From contig JAMDDG010000299.1 in the NCBI GenBank assembly GCA_023488865.1, positions 1 to 35,291 on the forward strand: DNA of 35,291 nucleotides, read 5' to 3'. The notes below the pieces were generated by a model that saw only the letters and a program-made list of their open reading frames with translations, was not told the DNA's origin and made no database searches. Shown piece after piece: positions 8,574-18,629 of this stretch. The translations under genes and the position numbers were made by a program. How positions within the stretch are numbered: the stretch's first letter is position 1; every line of letters begins with the position of its first letter. This stretch comes from Bacteroidota bacterium. Its GTDB lineage: Bacteria > Bacteroidota > Bacteroidia > Bacteroidales > Prolixibacteraceae.

Positions 8574-9824
8574 ATGAAATTATCTTATATATTTTTTTTA
8601 TTATTGTCACTATTATTTAGCGCCTCATGTAAAAAACCGGAGAAACCTAAGGAAAATACGGCAACGGCGCAACTGGATAACCGGTACATTCTTTTTCACT
8701 CTGACGAATCGAACTATACTGCCGCGATCAACGGTGTAGCCGGTGCATTCACCGGACAATCGCCCAAAAATATCCATGCCGGTTGTGCTATTACCTTTAA
8801 CTGCATGGGTCACTCCGACCCCGGTATTGTGGCAAACGCGCTGTCCGGTGCCCTCAGCCTCGCGCAAACCAAGTCTGTCCCTGTTTTCATCTGCCTCGAT
8901 GTGGAGCAATGGCTTGGTGGCCATCCGGAACTCTGGAACTGGTGGAATCCGAACGGGGCCGGGTATAACGCTTCGAATGCGAACAACGTGGAATGGTTTG
9001 GCTGGAGCAACAGCAACGCCATAAAAATTTCATGGCGCAACTGGGGTGGGCAGGCCCGTGTGCTGCCCGCTCCCAATCTGATGTCCCCGGCATACAGGGC
9101 CCTGGCCCGTGTTCAGTTCAATCGGTATATCCCCACCATTATGAACTGGTATAACGCGCTTCCAGCCAACAAAAAATACCTGTTTGCCGGACTTAAGGTG
9201 GGATGGGAAAGCTCAATCGGAACAACAAATGCCTCCTACCATCCCAACGGAAATTATTACCTGGAAACCTGGCCGACTGATCGAAGTCATGATCCAGCAT
9301 GGAGCTATAATGGAATACCACCCGCCTATGGCTTCCAGCAAATTGGCTATGCCGCCCTCAAAACCAGCGATCTCAAAACAACCGGGTCGATTACAGAAGC
9401 AGACCTGGCCGCTGTGATCCACATGCATTTGGATGACCTTACCGAGTTGGCCGCCAGTCTGGGCATACCCAGAGAAAAAATGTTCACACATGTTCAGCCC
9501 GGCTGGGAGACCGGAGATCTCGAATACAAAGCATCATACACCGGTTCAAGCTGTCCGGGATTCTCCTGCTACGGATTCACCGACATCCGCCAGCAGCTTA
9601 GCAACAGGGTGGGCGCAGCCGTGACCAAAGCCCTGGCAAACGGCGCCCCTGCTTGGGGGATGGTGGAAGCAGGACCGTCAAACGACTATAACTTTATGTA
9701 CCAATTGCTACATACTGGATTCGCTGCCGATCCATCCTGCCGGTTAGTAAGTTTTTATAATTGGAAAGAGGTCGCCAATTGGCCAAACGCGCTTAAGGCC
9801 ACCCGCACTGTCCTTGCAGAATAG
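8574..9824 (+). CDS. Secreted lipoprotein, probable TIM-barrel glycosidase-like, family not recognised
   Basis: I start it at the ATG at 8574 (416 residues) because this places a clean lipoprotein signal (MKLSYIFFLLLSLLFSASC, Cys19) at the N-terminus; an in-frame TTG at 8541 is less likely. The body is aromatic-rich with motifs like strand ends of a (beta/alpha)8 glycosidase: LDVEQW (109-114), LKVGWES (Glu212), HVQPGWE (Glu312), WGMVEAGPS (Glu365) and a late FYNWKE. Glu212 and Glu365 are my candidate catalytic pair. It takes the position after susD usually held by a surface glycan-binding protein, so a binding-only role is possible. By eye its GC content is clearly above that of its neighbours. 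I do not recognise a family. Confidence 0.8.
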   Translation: MKLSYIFFLLLSLLFSASCKKPEKPKENTATAQLDNRYILFHSDESNYTAAINGVAGAFTGQSPKNIHAGCAITFNCMGHSDPGIVANALSGALSLAQTKSVPVFICLDVEQWLGGHPELWNWWNPNGAGYNASNANNVEWFGWSNSNAIKISWRNWGGQARVLPAPNLMSPAYRALARVQFNRYIPTIMNWYNALPANKKYLFAGLKVGWESSIGTTNASYHPNGNYYLETWPTDRSHDPAWSYNGIPPAYGFQQIGYAALKTSDLKTTGSITEADLAAVIHMHLDDLTELAASLGIPREKMFTHVQPGWETGDLEYKASYTGSSCPGFSCYGFTDIRQQLSNRVGAAVTKALANGAPAWGMVEAGPSNDYNFMYQLLHTGFAADPSCRLVSFYNWKEVANWPNALKATRTVLAE

Positions 9825-9896
9825 CCCGGATTCGTAAACAATGAAATTTACAAATTGAGATCTTTTATAAAATAACAAACGTAAAATAATCAGGTT

Positions 9897-11588
9897 ATGA
9901 AAATAGCATTGAAAATTATTTCCTCATCAAAAATCCTTTTCCTGATATCTTGTCTTTACCTTTTAACCCTGAAGGCAAAAGCTGAAACCATCCACCAGTG
10001 GGATGTATATACCATTTCAGTCAAGTCACGAAGTGTTTATGCCAATCCTTATACTGATATACCCTCAACTTTTGGGGGCGATCTGTTAAAGGCAACCTTT
10101 CAGGGGACTGAAGGTGATGCTTTAAACAAGAAAATCACAGTTGTGGGATTTTGGGACGGGGGATCGGAATGGCGTGTAAATTTCACACCTCCTTATACGG
10201 GAAGCTGGAAATTTACTACGACTTCAACCGATAGGAGTATGAATGGGAAGAAGGGAAATTTTGAGGTTGTGGCATGGAGTGAAGAAGAGAAAAAGGCCAA
10301 TCCTGCCAGGCGTGGTTTGATCAGGGTAAGAAAGAGTGGTGAAAACGCCGGTCATTTTTTTGAATATTCCGACGGGCAGCCATTTCTTTGGATCGCTGAC
10401 ACGTGGTGGCGTTGGACAAAAAAGAATATACAATTCGATACCTACAAACATTTAGTGGACGACCGTGCAGAAAAGGGATTTAACATCGGTCAGCTTTTTG
10501 TACCGGGAAATGGGGGCAGGGAAAGTTCCCTGTTGGATGCAACTTTTACTCATTTGGATACCGAACACATGAAAAAAGTTGAAGCGATGATACGGTATGC
10601 AAATTCGAAAGGAATCACCATATGGATACATGGATGGTGGGGCGGACAAAACCTGAACACTAAGGCAGGAGCCGAAAAGATGCAGCGCTGGTGGCGATAT
10701 CTGGTTCATCGGTTTGGCGCCTATAATGTTATCTGGGTACTTGCCGGTGAATATAATCTGTATAATAATAGTGATTTTAGTCTTGACTTTTGGAGGGATC
10801 TAGGCAAATTGATAAAACAGGAAGACCCCTATGAACGAATAGTCAGTGTCCACAATACACCACCGTTCTGGAAAGGCGGGGCTGAAGCTCCTCAATGGTC
10901 CACTGGAAGTGTTATGCATCAGGAACCGTGGCTCGATTATAATCAAAGCCAGGTTGGGCATGGTAAATATGCGAATGAGATGATCCCCCTGGTTGTATCT
11001 GAAGAATATAATCGCCAGCCATCAAAACCAATCGTGGTTACAGAACCCTGGTATGAATTTGTTGAGGGTAGCGCCACCGGAATGGATATCCGGTTTGGAG
11101 CATGGTCGGCTATCTTATCGGGCGCAGCAGGTCACACTTATGGAGGTGGACATGTTTGGCTTGCCGATGTTCCTGAATCACCGGAAGAAGGTGGAACATG
11201 GCCCCTTGAAAAGGGATTTGAACGGACGACATACGATTATGAAGGTGCGGTATCGATTAAGCATCTGGCTGGTTTCTTTAAAAATATTAAATGGTGGGAC
11301 ATGGCGCCACACCCCGAATTAGTCCGGGAATACCCTCAGCCATTTTGCCTGGCAAAACCAGGGGAGGAATATGTTTTGTACCTGCGGTATGGAGGGGTGG
11401 CTAAGGTTAAGATGGATGGCTCTGCCGCTTCCAAAAAATATTTATACCAATGGTTTAATCCGGCTTCAGGTAAGTTATATGATGCCAAGGCTATTCAAGG
11501 CTCCGGACTGCTGACATTCAATTGTCCGGAAGGATATCCGGGAGTATTGGATTACAAGGATTGGGTACTTTATATACATAAGGAATAA
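9897..11588 (+). CDS. DUF5060/DUF4038 glycoside hydrolase, GH140-like
   Basis: 563 residues with a Sec signal peptide (about 1-29, ending LKAKA). The DUF5060 beta-sandwich at about 35-127 includes FWDGGSEWRVNFTPPYTGSWKFTT. A DUF4038 TIM barrel at about 137-460 has DGQPFLWIADTWW at its start, VLAGEYN with candidate acid/base Glu285, and VVTEPWYEF with candidate nucleophile Glu383. A C-terminal beta domain resembles the putative collagen-binding domain that often follows DUF4038 (FCLAKPGEEYVLYL to the end). DUF4038 proteins include the GH140 apiosidase of rhamnogalacturonan II, but many members are uncharacterised, so the sugar specificity is open. It is the second gene of the enzyme series. 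Confidence 0.88.
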   Translation: MKIALKIISSSKILFLISCLYLLTLKAKAETIHQWDVYTISVKSRSVYANPYTDIPSTFGGDLLKATFQGTEGDALNKKITVVGFWDGGSEWRVNFTPPYTGSWKFTTTSTDRSMNGKKGNFEVVAWSEEEKKANPARRGLIRVRKSGENAGHFFEYSDGQPFLWIADTWWRWTKKNIQFDTYKHLVDDRAEKGFNIGQLFVPGNGGRESSLLDATFTHLDTEHMKKVEAMIRYANSKGITIWIHGWWGGQNLNTKAGAEKMQRWWRYLVHRFGAYNVIWVLAGEYNLYNNSDFSLDFWRDLGKLIKQEDPYERIVSVHNTPPFWKGGAEAPQWSTGSVMHQEPWLDYNQSQVGHGKYANEMIPLVVSEEYNRQPSKPIVVTEPWYEFVEGSATGMDIRFGAWSAILSGAAGHTYGGGHVWLADVPESPEEGGTWPLEKGFERTTYDYEGAVSIKHLAGFFKNIKWWDMAPHPELVREYPQPFCLAKPGEEYVLYLRYGGVAKVKMDGSAASKKYLYQWFNPASGKLYDAKAIQGSGLLTFNCPEGYPGVLDYKDWVLYIHKE

Positions 11589-11654
11589 TACTTAATCCGG
11601 ACATCATTTCCAACATTACAGATCAGACAAACAAAACCTAAAAGCACTTACAAA

Positions 11655-13919
11655 ATGAGGAGGGGAATTTTAACGCTAATCGTTCTTATCTATTTGGCTC
11701 TATTCTCCTTTATCGCGGCACAAGAAAAGGAATTTGATTTCACCAAATATGTGGATCCTTTTATCGGAGCTGATGGTGGTGGATATACTTTCCCGGGAGC
11801 CACCTTGCCTTCTGGCATGGTCAAAGTAGGGCCCGATTGCAATAAGCTGACCGAAAACGCAGGGTGGGATGCCAGGGGCAACATAGTTGGCTTTAGCCAT
11901 ACTCACATTAACGGCTCGGGGGGTGGGTGTAAGTATGGCAATATACTGTTAATGCCTACTGTGGGCGGGATCAAATCACAAGATTACTCTTCGCCACGAG
12001 CCAACGAATACGCCGAAGTAGGATTGTACTCGGTAGATTTGATCCGTTACAATACCTCTGTAAGGATCTCCGCCACCCATAGCGCCGCTATTCATGAATA
12101 TACATTCCCTGCCACCGATAGCGCCAATGTACTGATTGATTTGGGGAGTTTTTTGTCCTCATACGAAAAGCAGGAGTTTGTGGGATCTGAAGTGCGCATA
12201 CTCTCCAGTACTGAGGTGGAGGGGTATAGCCGCATACGCGGAGGATGGAATATGAGCCGGGCATACACGGTTTATTTTTATGCAAAGTTTGAATACCCGG
12301 CAACCTCTTATGGAACCTGGAAGTCAGGAAAACTTTTCCCCAATGAGAAATCTCAGTTTGACAGCAATGAAAAAACGGGAGCTTACTTTACATTTAATAC
12401 CAAACAAAATAAAACAGTGAGGGCGAAGGTTGCCATATCCTACATGGGTGTGAACAAGGCTCATTATAATGCAGAAGAAATACCCTCCTGGAATTTAGAT
12501 ATGGTGAAGACAAATGCAGTAACCGCGTGGAACAAGATACTCAGTCAGGTGAAAGTGGAGGGTGGAAGCGAGGAAAGTAAAAAAATATTCTACTCTTCAG
12601 TTTATCGAATCTTTTTGCAGCCCACCAACTATAAGGGAGAAAATCCTCTTTGGCAATCTAACGAACCATACTATGGCGATTACCATGCAATATGGGATAC
12701 TTACAGAGCTACGCACCCCTTCATAACCCTATTGCGACCCTCACTTGAGTCCGATATGGTAGAATCGATCGTGGATATATACCGCTACGACCACTACATG
12801 CCCGATGCCCGTACAAGCAACGACAATGGTCGCACACAGGGAGGTTCCAACTGCGATATGCTGGTGGCAGATGCCATGGTTAAAGGAGTAAAAGGGATCG
12901 ACTATAAAACAGCTTTGAAAGCTATGCTAAAAAATGCAGAGGTTCCTCCGGGCGATGACGAGCGTAAGCAAGGACGGGGTGGCCTATGGGATTATAACCG
13001 AATAGGATATGTATCCACCGATTTTGAGCGATGCTGTACCCGCACCCTGGAGTACTCCGCCAATGACTATGCTATTGCTACAGTGGCAAAAGGACTTGGC
13101 GAATCTGCCATTTTCGAAAAGTACAGAAAAAAAGCCTCCAGCTGGGAAAACCAATGGAATACGAACATAGAAAATTTGGGATTTAAGGGCTTTATCTGGC
13201 CACGAAAATCGGATGAGGCCTGGATGGATACTTCTAAGTTTAATGTGTTTGCTTCCGGTTCGTTCGAAGCTCCTTTTTACGAAACTTTCTCTTGGGAGTA
13301 CTCCTTTTATGTACCTCACGATATGAAACAGCTCATAAAAAAAATGGGGGGAAAAGAAACCTTTACCAAGAGGCTAGACACTTACTTCACGAAATCATTC
13401 CCAGGTAAGCGCGACGATTTGCTGTTCTACACCAGGATGATTGGCATGTGCCAGATTTCAAACGAACCGTCCTTTTTAACACCCTCGCTGTACTGTTATG
13501 TAAACGAACCATACAAAACAGCAAAGATCGTCCGGCAAATTCTGGCAACTCAATATAACACAACCAGGAGTGGGGTTCCCGGAAACGACGACTCTGGCTC
13601 TATGGGGGCATGGTACGCCTTTCATGCCTTAGGGTTTTATCCTAATGCTGGGCAAGATATTTACTTAATCTCAAGCCCAATATTCCATAAAGTTACCATA
13701 ACCCTGGAAAATGGAAAGAAGTTGGTGATTGAGGCGAAAAATGCCGGCGTTAAAAATATTTACATACAGTCGTGCATGCTCAACGGAAAGCCTTTTAATA
13801 ATTGCTGGTTCCGCCATAAAGATATAGCCGATGGGGCCACCTTTGAGTTTGTGATGGGCGACAAACCATCCTCATGGGGCACGAATGGGGAGTTGCCCCC
13901 TTCTATGTCTGACAATTGA
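11655..13919 (+). CDS. GH92 family exo-alpha-mannosidase
   Basis: 754 residues, the normal length, with a Sec signal (about 1-22, ending FIAAQ). The N-terminal beta-sandwich begins YVDPFIGADGGGYTFPGATLPSGMV and GFSHTHINGSGGG. The (alpha/alpha)6 domain carries the family hallmarks WDTYRATHP (Trp347-Asp348), SNEPS (candidate acid Glu604), and GNDDSGSMGAWYAF with Asp645/Asp646 as candidate base and calcium-site residues. GH92 enzymes are calcium-dependent inverting exo-acting alpha-mannosidases; the linkage cannot be read from the sequence. Its presence beside galactosidases and a rhamnosidase points to a mixed glycan. The next gene begins 46 bp downstream. Confidence 0.95.
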   Translation: MRRGILTLIVLIYLALFSFIAAQEKEFDFTKYVDPFIGADGGGYTFPGATLPSGMVKVGPDCNKLTENAGWDARGNIVGFSHTHINGSGGGCKYGNILLMPTVGGIKSQDYSSPRANEYAEVGLYSVDLIRYNTSVRISATHSAAIHEYTFPATDSANVLIDLGSFLSSYEKQEFVGSEVRILSSTEVEGYSRIRGGWNMSRAYTVYFYAKFEYPATSYGTWKSGKLFPNEKSQFDSNEKTGAYFTFNTKQNKTVRAKVAISYMGVNKAHYNAEEIPSWNLDMVKTNAVTAWNKILSQVKVEGGSEESKKIFYSSVYRIFLQPTNYKGENPLWQSNEPYYGDYHAIWDTYRATHPFITLLRPSLESDMVESIVDIYRYDHYMPDARTSNDNGRTQGGSNCDMLVADAMVKGVKGIDYKTALKAMLKNAEVPPGDDERKQGRGGLWDYNRIGYVSTDFERCCTRTLEYSANDYAIATVAKGLGESAIFEKYRKKASSWENQWNTNIENLGFKGFIWPRKSDEAWMDTSKFNVFASGSFEAPFYETFSWEYSFYVPHDMKQLIKKMGGKETFTKRLDTYFTKSFPGKRDDLLFYTRMIGMCQISNEPSFLTPSLYCYVNEPYKTAKIVRQILATQYNTTRSGVPGNDDSGSMGAWYAFHALGFYPNAGQDIYLISSPIFHKVTITLENGKKLVIEAKNAGVKNIYIQSCMLNGKPFNNCWFRHKDIADGATFEFVMGDKPSSWGTNGELPPSMSDN

Positions 13920-13965
13920 TGAAAGATCTTCAATTATTACTCAATACTATAATCATATTTGCATT

Positions 13966-16554
13966 ATGAGCGATTTATCAAGACGTTCTTTTTTCCGGAA
14001 CGGATTATTAGCAGGAGGTTCTTTAGTGCTGCATGAGCATATCACTCCACCTTATATTGGCCAGGGAAAAATAAGCGGTTCTTCTCTTGCTGATGAGAAG
14101 GCAGTTTTATCCAATTCCGGCAAAACGCTTAACCTTCATCCGGCACAATGGATATGGTTTCCTTCACAGAGGACCCTTCAGAATACGATCGTATTATTCC
14201 GCCATCAAATAAATATTCGTAAGCCCATTACTTCTGCTAAAGGATGGGTACTCGGCGACAGCCGTTATAAATTGTATTGCAATGGCAATAGGATCCAGTT
14301 TGGCCCTTCGCCTTCTGATCCCCGCTGGCCCGAGGCTGATCCTTTTGATGTATTATCATTTCTACAGGAAGGCAATAATGTTATCGGAGTAGAAGTATTG
14401 TACTACGGTACCGGCGACGGCACCTGGCCAATAGGCAAGCCGGGATTGATCTTAAAGATGGACCTTACTTATTCGGACGGGAGCAGTGAAATCATCAGTA
14501 CAAATGATGACTGGCTCTGTAGTATTCCACGAAGCTGGACACCGGGCAAATATAAACGATGGTACCTGCGTGCTTTTCAGGAAGAATTTGATGCACGTCA
14601 ATATCCTTACGGCTGGCATACCAGTCGATTTACTGATTTGTCAGGCTGGGTTAAGGCACAGATGATCAGTACACTTTCAGATAAACCTTCAATCGCTTCT
14701 ACCTATCTGGAATACCAGTTCGATGTGGGAAGCAGTGAACCGGGAAACATTGAACTCAGGGGCCGCAGTATCAGGTTGATGAAAGAGGAGATTATTTTTG
14801 TAAAACAGTTGACTGAATCATTTTTACTTCAATGGAAAAAAGATCCGCTGGAGTATTTTGAATTCAATACGCCGGATGCGTTTACCCGTGGTGGTGACCT
14901 CGCTGTAAAAGAAACATCCAAAGGTAATTGGGAATTTAACATTGCCGCCGGTCAATCGGCCGCATTATGTTTTGAAATGGCAGAACAGCATGTGGGATTC
15001 CCTGTATTTACAATTGAAGCGACTGAAGGAACCATTGTCGAATTGCTGGTACATGAAGCGCATGTGCCGGGAACAGACCCGTTAATAAATACGCATCTCA
15101 ATTCATGGACAAGATTTATCTGCAAAGGAGGTATTAATCATTTTGAAACTTTTGATTATGAATGTTTCCGGTGGATGCAGCTCCACATCCGCAATAGCAC
15201 CGGCAGTATCCGTATCAGCAGCACAGGTATGCGCCACCGTGTGTACAGTTGGACATCGCCGCCCGTGGTAACCTGTAATGATGCAAAAGTGCAGAAGGTG
15301 GTAATGGCCTCCCTCAATACGCTTTACAATTGTGCACAGGAAACCCTGGTGGATGGTATGGGCAGGGAGCGCCAGCAATATAGCGGGGATGTAAGCCACC
15401 AGATACATGCCATACACATGGCTATGGGCGAACCTGCAATGTCAGCACGTTTTATAAATACTTACTGCGAGGGAATGACTACCGAAGGTTTTTTTCTCGA
15501 TACCTGGCCCGCTTACGACCGTCTTGCCCGGTTAATGGAAAGGCAGATGCAGTTAACACCCTGGGGGCCATTGCTTGATCATGGAATCGGTTTTAATTTT
15601 GATAACTACTACCATTACCTGTACACCGGCGATACCCAATCTATCGGGCAGGCGTATCCCAGGTTGCTCCGGTTCTTTGATTACCTCACAAGCATTATTG
15701 GATCAGATGGATTGTTGCCTGTTGAAAATATAGGTATTCCTGTTGTATGGATGGATCATACCGCCTTTAAAGCTCAAAAGCATAAACAGTGTGCATTTAA
15801 TTTATATGCCGCCGCCATGATGAAACTGGCTTTACCCACACTCTGCAGGGCTAACGGTGATGAAGGCAAAGCAAAGATTGTTGAACAAAAAAGCAAAGCG
15901 ATTATCTCCGCTACTGTGAAAAAATTCTGGGATACCAATCAGAAAATTTTTGTAGATAACCTGCCCTGGCGTGCTGCTGAAAATGAAACCCGGCTAAGCG
16001 ACCGAAGCCTTGCCACTGCTATTCTTTTTGATCTTTGTCCTGGTGGAAATATTGCTGCAGGCGGCAAAGCGCTTACAAATCTTCCACCTGAAATGGGTAC
16101 ATCCTATCCGGCCAATATGGTATGGGCTCATTGGGCGCTGACAAAAATCGGGCGAACAGATAAAATCATTTCGGATATCAGGAGCCGTTGGTATGAAATG
16201 AAATCTGTTCACCTCAATAATACTATATCAGAACACTGGGATGCTGAACCCGATACGAATTCGCAGTGGAGCCATTGTGCAGTCGGCGCATTATTTTTGA
16301 TGCACCAGGCTGTGGCAGGCATCCATTGCCTGAAACCCGGGTTTAGTGAAATAGAAATTGCACCCCAGTTGGGTGGACTTGAAAAGCTATCATTAACAAC
16401 ACATACTTTGAAAGGGCCAATACATACTGATTTGGAGCTGATCAATAATAAATTAAATGTAAAGCTTGACCTGCCAGAGGGCATTAGTGGAATTTTTAAA
16501 TGGGAAGGAAGGAAGAGGACACTGCAGACCGGTAAACAGGAATTTATTGCTTGA
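13966..16554 (+). CDS. GH78-type alpha-L-rhamnosidase, Tat-exported
   Basis: The ATG at 13966 (862 residues) is preferred over an upstream in-frame ATG at 13885 that lies inside the GH92 gene, because it begins MSDLSRRSFFRNG, a twin-arginine signal. An N-terminal beta-sandwich (about 50-185) has WIWFPSQRTL and a GWVLGDSRYKLYCNG..GPSPSDPRW stretch typical of rhamnosidase N-domains. The (alpha/alpha)6 barrel holds DGMGRERQQYSGD with candidate general acid Glu468, matching the DCPQRERxGWTGD motif of GH78, and ISEHWD with candidate base Glu756. The C-terminal sandwich has FSEIEIAPQLGGL. It would remove terminal alpha-L-rhamnose. Related rhamnosidase-like families share this fold, so specificity is probable rather than certain. 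Confidence 0.88.
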   Translation: MSDLSRRSFFRNGLLAGGSLVLHEHITPPYIGQGKISGSSLADEKAVLSNSGKTLNLHPAQWIWFPSQRTLQNTIVLFRHQINIRKPITSAKGWVLGDSRYKLYCNGNRIQFGPSPSDPRWPEADPFDVLSFLQEGNNVIGVEVLYYGTGDGTWPIGKPGLILKMDLTYSDGSSEIISTNDDWLCSIPRSWTPGKYKRWYLRAFQEEFDARQYPYGWHTSRFTDLSGWVKAQMISTLSDKPSIASTYLEYQFDVGSSEPGNIELRGRSIRLMKEEIIFVKQLTESFLLQWKKDPLEYFEFNTPDAFTRGGDLAVKETSKGNWEFNIAAGQSAALCFEMAEQHVGFPVFTIEATEGTIVELLVHEAHVPGTDPLINTHLNSWTRFICKGGINHFETFDYECFRWMQLHIRNSTGSIRISSTGMRHRVYSWTSPPVVTCNDAKVQKVVMASLNTLYNCAQETLVDGMGRERQQYSGDVSHQIHAIHMAMGEPAMSARFINTYCEGMTTEGFFLDTWPAYDRLARLMERQMQLTPWGPLLDHGIGFNFDNYYHYLYTGDTQSIGQAYPRLLRFFDYLTSIIGSDGLLPVENIGIPVVWMDHTAFKAQKHKQCAFNLYAAAMMKLALPTLCRANGDEGKAKIVEQKSKAIISATVKKFWDTNQKIFVDNLPWRAAENETRLSDRSLATAILFDLCPGGNIAAGGKALTNLPPEMGTSYPANMVWAHWALTKIGRTDKIISDIRSRWYEMKSVHLNNTISEHWDAEPDTNSQWSHCAVGALFLMHQAVAGIHCLKPGFSEIEIAPQLGGLEKLSLTTHTLKGPIHTDLELINNKLNVKLDLPEGISGIFKWEGRKRTLQTGKQEFIA

Positions 16555-16611
16555 GCTGATAATAAAATAGCATTCAATTGATAACTGTTTCCTTAGTTTA
16601 ATTTTTTTTAA

Positions 16612-18513
16612 ATGAAAAACGATAAAATGAAAAAATCAACACGAAGAAATTTCATAAAAACTGTTTCTGTCGTAGGGTTGTCAATTCCATTATTAAGCCC
16701 TGAAAAAGTATTTGGCCAATTCCTGGATTTATTTGCCTTTGAGTCGCCTTTCATGAAAGTCATAATGCAAAAGGACTGTCCTCAATTAACTTCTTTATGG
16801 GTAGATTCATTAGGTAAAAATAAAACAGCAGATAACCCGCTTTTAAGTGATGACAAAATTAACGCTAAATATAAAAGTAAGATTTCTTCAAAATCAATTT
16901 CATACTGGACTGAAAATCAGGAAATAAATAGTTTGCCGGCCTGGAAGTTTATATTTTCAGAAAAAAGCATACAGGTTATCTCAGAAAAAAATGATATCAG
17001 TGAGCCATTTAATGTCACCGTCAATCAGGAGCTGAACCATGCTACCGTCCTTGGCATTATGAAAGAGCGTAATAAGGTTTCCCTGCCATGTTTAATTCAT
17101 CTGCCGGATATGGGAACTTTCCGGGTTACCAGTAATGTTCCGGAGGTAGAATTATTAATAGATGCCCGCCGTATTAGTACGGAAGTTAAAAATGATGAGG
17201 AGCATAGTTTTGTAAGTATTTCCTTTCCCGCGGCTTCCAATGAACATCCCCGGATTATTTATCAATTAGAAATAGTTAGCATTTATCCTGATATAGCAGG
17301 CATAAATAACAACCCGCTTTATGATGGCTTTAGGCGGAATTTCATAAACATTTTTCAGGTGAATCCCCGGCTTCGCGTTTTAGCCAATAATTCCTCCTCA
17401 GATCCTTGTGCTTTTACTTTGTATATGTCTGCCCAACTGGCCCAATATACTCCTCCTTTGTCGGATGGGCTAATAGCAATGGACTTGGTTAAAATGACAC
17501 TTGACCGGTATATCAGTGGAATGAAAGCTTATGGTTTGGTTGGATATACAGATAACTACGAAGGCGCAGATACTGTTTCTTGGAAATCAAAATATGATAG
17601 CCTCGATTCTCATCCATCTTTGTTAATGGCTGCCTGCTATTATATCAATTCTGCAAAAGATAATAAATGGCAAAATGAAAACGTAAGTTCACTTATAGAT
17701 TGGGCAGATATAATTATAAAAAAAGATATTGACGGGGATGGGCTGATTGAATATCCGTTAAGTGGAAATTACGGTTCATGGAATGGTAAACAGCGTCCTG
17801 CAAATTGGTGGGATACAATTGGTTTTGCCCACAAAGATGCTTACTCAAATGCATTGGCTTACCGGGCATTGAATTTATTTGGGGATATCCTGAAAAATGC
17901 AGGTAAGCCCGATGGTCAGAAATACCTTGATCAGGCAGCTAAATTAAAGTCGGTCTATTTTTCAACTTTTTATAACCCTGAATCTGGTGTTTTGGCGGGG
18001 TGGAAAAGTATGGACGGGCAATTACATGATTATTACTTCACTTTTGTAAACAGCATTGCGATTAGTTATGGTTTAATAAGTGCAGAACAAGGCAACCAGG
18101 TAATGGATAATTTATTATCAAAAATGGAGGCTGTTGGGTTTACCGATTTTTCTTTAGGCATGCCGGGAAATTTAATTCCAATAAAAAAAGGGGATTATAC
18201 CGTTCCCGATCACCGTTGGGGAGGGCCAACGCAGGAAGATGGCACAGATGGGTTTCAGATTTATGAAAATGGCGGGGCAACAGCCTGTTATACTTATTTT
18301 ACTGTAGATGCCTTACAGAAACTGAAACGAAATTCAGATTTGAAAAAAATATTTCCTCCAATTCTTAAAAGCGTAAAAGAAGGAAATTTTAATGGTAAAT
18401 GTGAAAACAGAATGTCCAAAGACTGGAAAACCTGGAAAGGCGAATGCTGGGGCTACGAAGGTTTCTTATGTGACGGTTATATGGTACTGCTGGCTTGTTT
18501 AGGAGAAAAGTAA
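16612..18513 (+). CDS. Tat-exported (alpha/alpha)6 six-hairpin glycosidase-like protein, family not recognised
   Basis: 633 residues from the ATG at 16612; an in-frame ATG at 16627 is equally possible. The N-terminus KKSTRRNFIKTVSVVG is a twin-arginine signal. Residues about 60-260 look like a beta-rich domain. Residues about 285-630 are helical, with DGDGLIEYP (Asp374-Glu380), a motif shared by several six-hairpin glycosidases, then PANWWDTIGFAHKDAYSNALAYRAL and a late HRWGGPTQEDGTDGFQIYENGG. I can place it in the six-hairpin superfamily by pattern but not in a numbered GH family. Its stop lies 13 bp before the IS left end, so the gene is intact. It probably acts on the same glycan as its neighbours. 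Confidence 0.8.
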   Translation: MKNDKMKKSTRRNFIKTVSVVGLSIPLLSPEKVFGQFLDLFAFESPFMKVIMQKDCPQLTSLWVDSLGKNKTADNPLLSDDKINAKYKSKISSKSISYWTENQEINSLPAWKFIFSEKSIQVISEKNDISEPFNVTVNQELNHATVLGIMKERNKVSLPCLIHLPDMGTFRVTSNVPEVELLIDARRISTEVKNDEEHSFVSISFPAASNEHPRIIYQLEIVSIYPDIAGINNNPLYDGFRRNFINIFQVNPRLRVLANNSSSDPCAFTLYMSAQLAQYTPPLSDGLIAMDLVKMTLDRYISGMKAYGLVGYTDNYEGADTVSWKSKYDSLDSHPSLLMAACYYINSAKDNKWQNENVSSLIDWADIIIKKDIDGDGLIEYPLSGNYGSWNGKQRPANWWDTIGFAHKDAYSNALAYRALNLFGDILKNAGKPDGQKYLDQAAKLKSVYFSTFYNPESGVLAGWKSMDGQLHDYYFTFVNSIAISYGLISAEQGNQVMDNLLSKMEAVGFTDFSLGMPGNLIPIKKGDYTVPDHRWGGPTQEDGTDGFQIYENGGATACYTYFTVDALQKLKRNSDLKKIFPPILKSVKEGNFNGKCENRMSKDWKTWKGECWGYEGFLCDGYMVLLACLGEK

Positions 18514-18526
18514 AGTTCTTTAATTA

Positions 18527-18542
18527 GGGTCTGTTTAAATTT
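18527..18542 (+). repeat. IS left terminal inverted repeat
   Basis: GGGTCTGTTTAAATTT, matching the reverse complement of 19399-19414 except at positions 2-4. It is preceded by the target duplication TA. Confidence 0.85.
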
Positions 18543-18629
18543 ATAAAATAATGATATAAAACATTGACTATCAGTTGCATAATTGAATAATATTTATTAA
18601 CTTAATGGTTCCCAAACTGTTAAGAACAC

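Noticed and set aside
13885..13965. ATG at 13885 as the rhamnosidase start
   Set aside because: It lies within the GH92 gene and would bury the twin-arginine signal 27 residues inside the protein.
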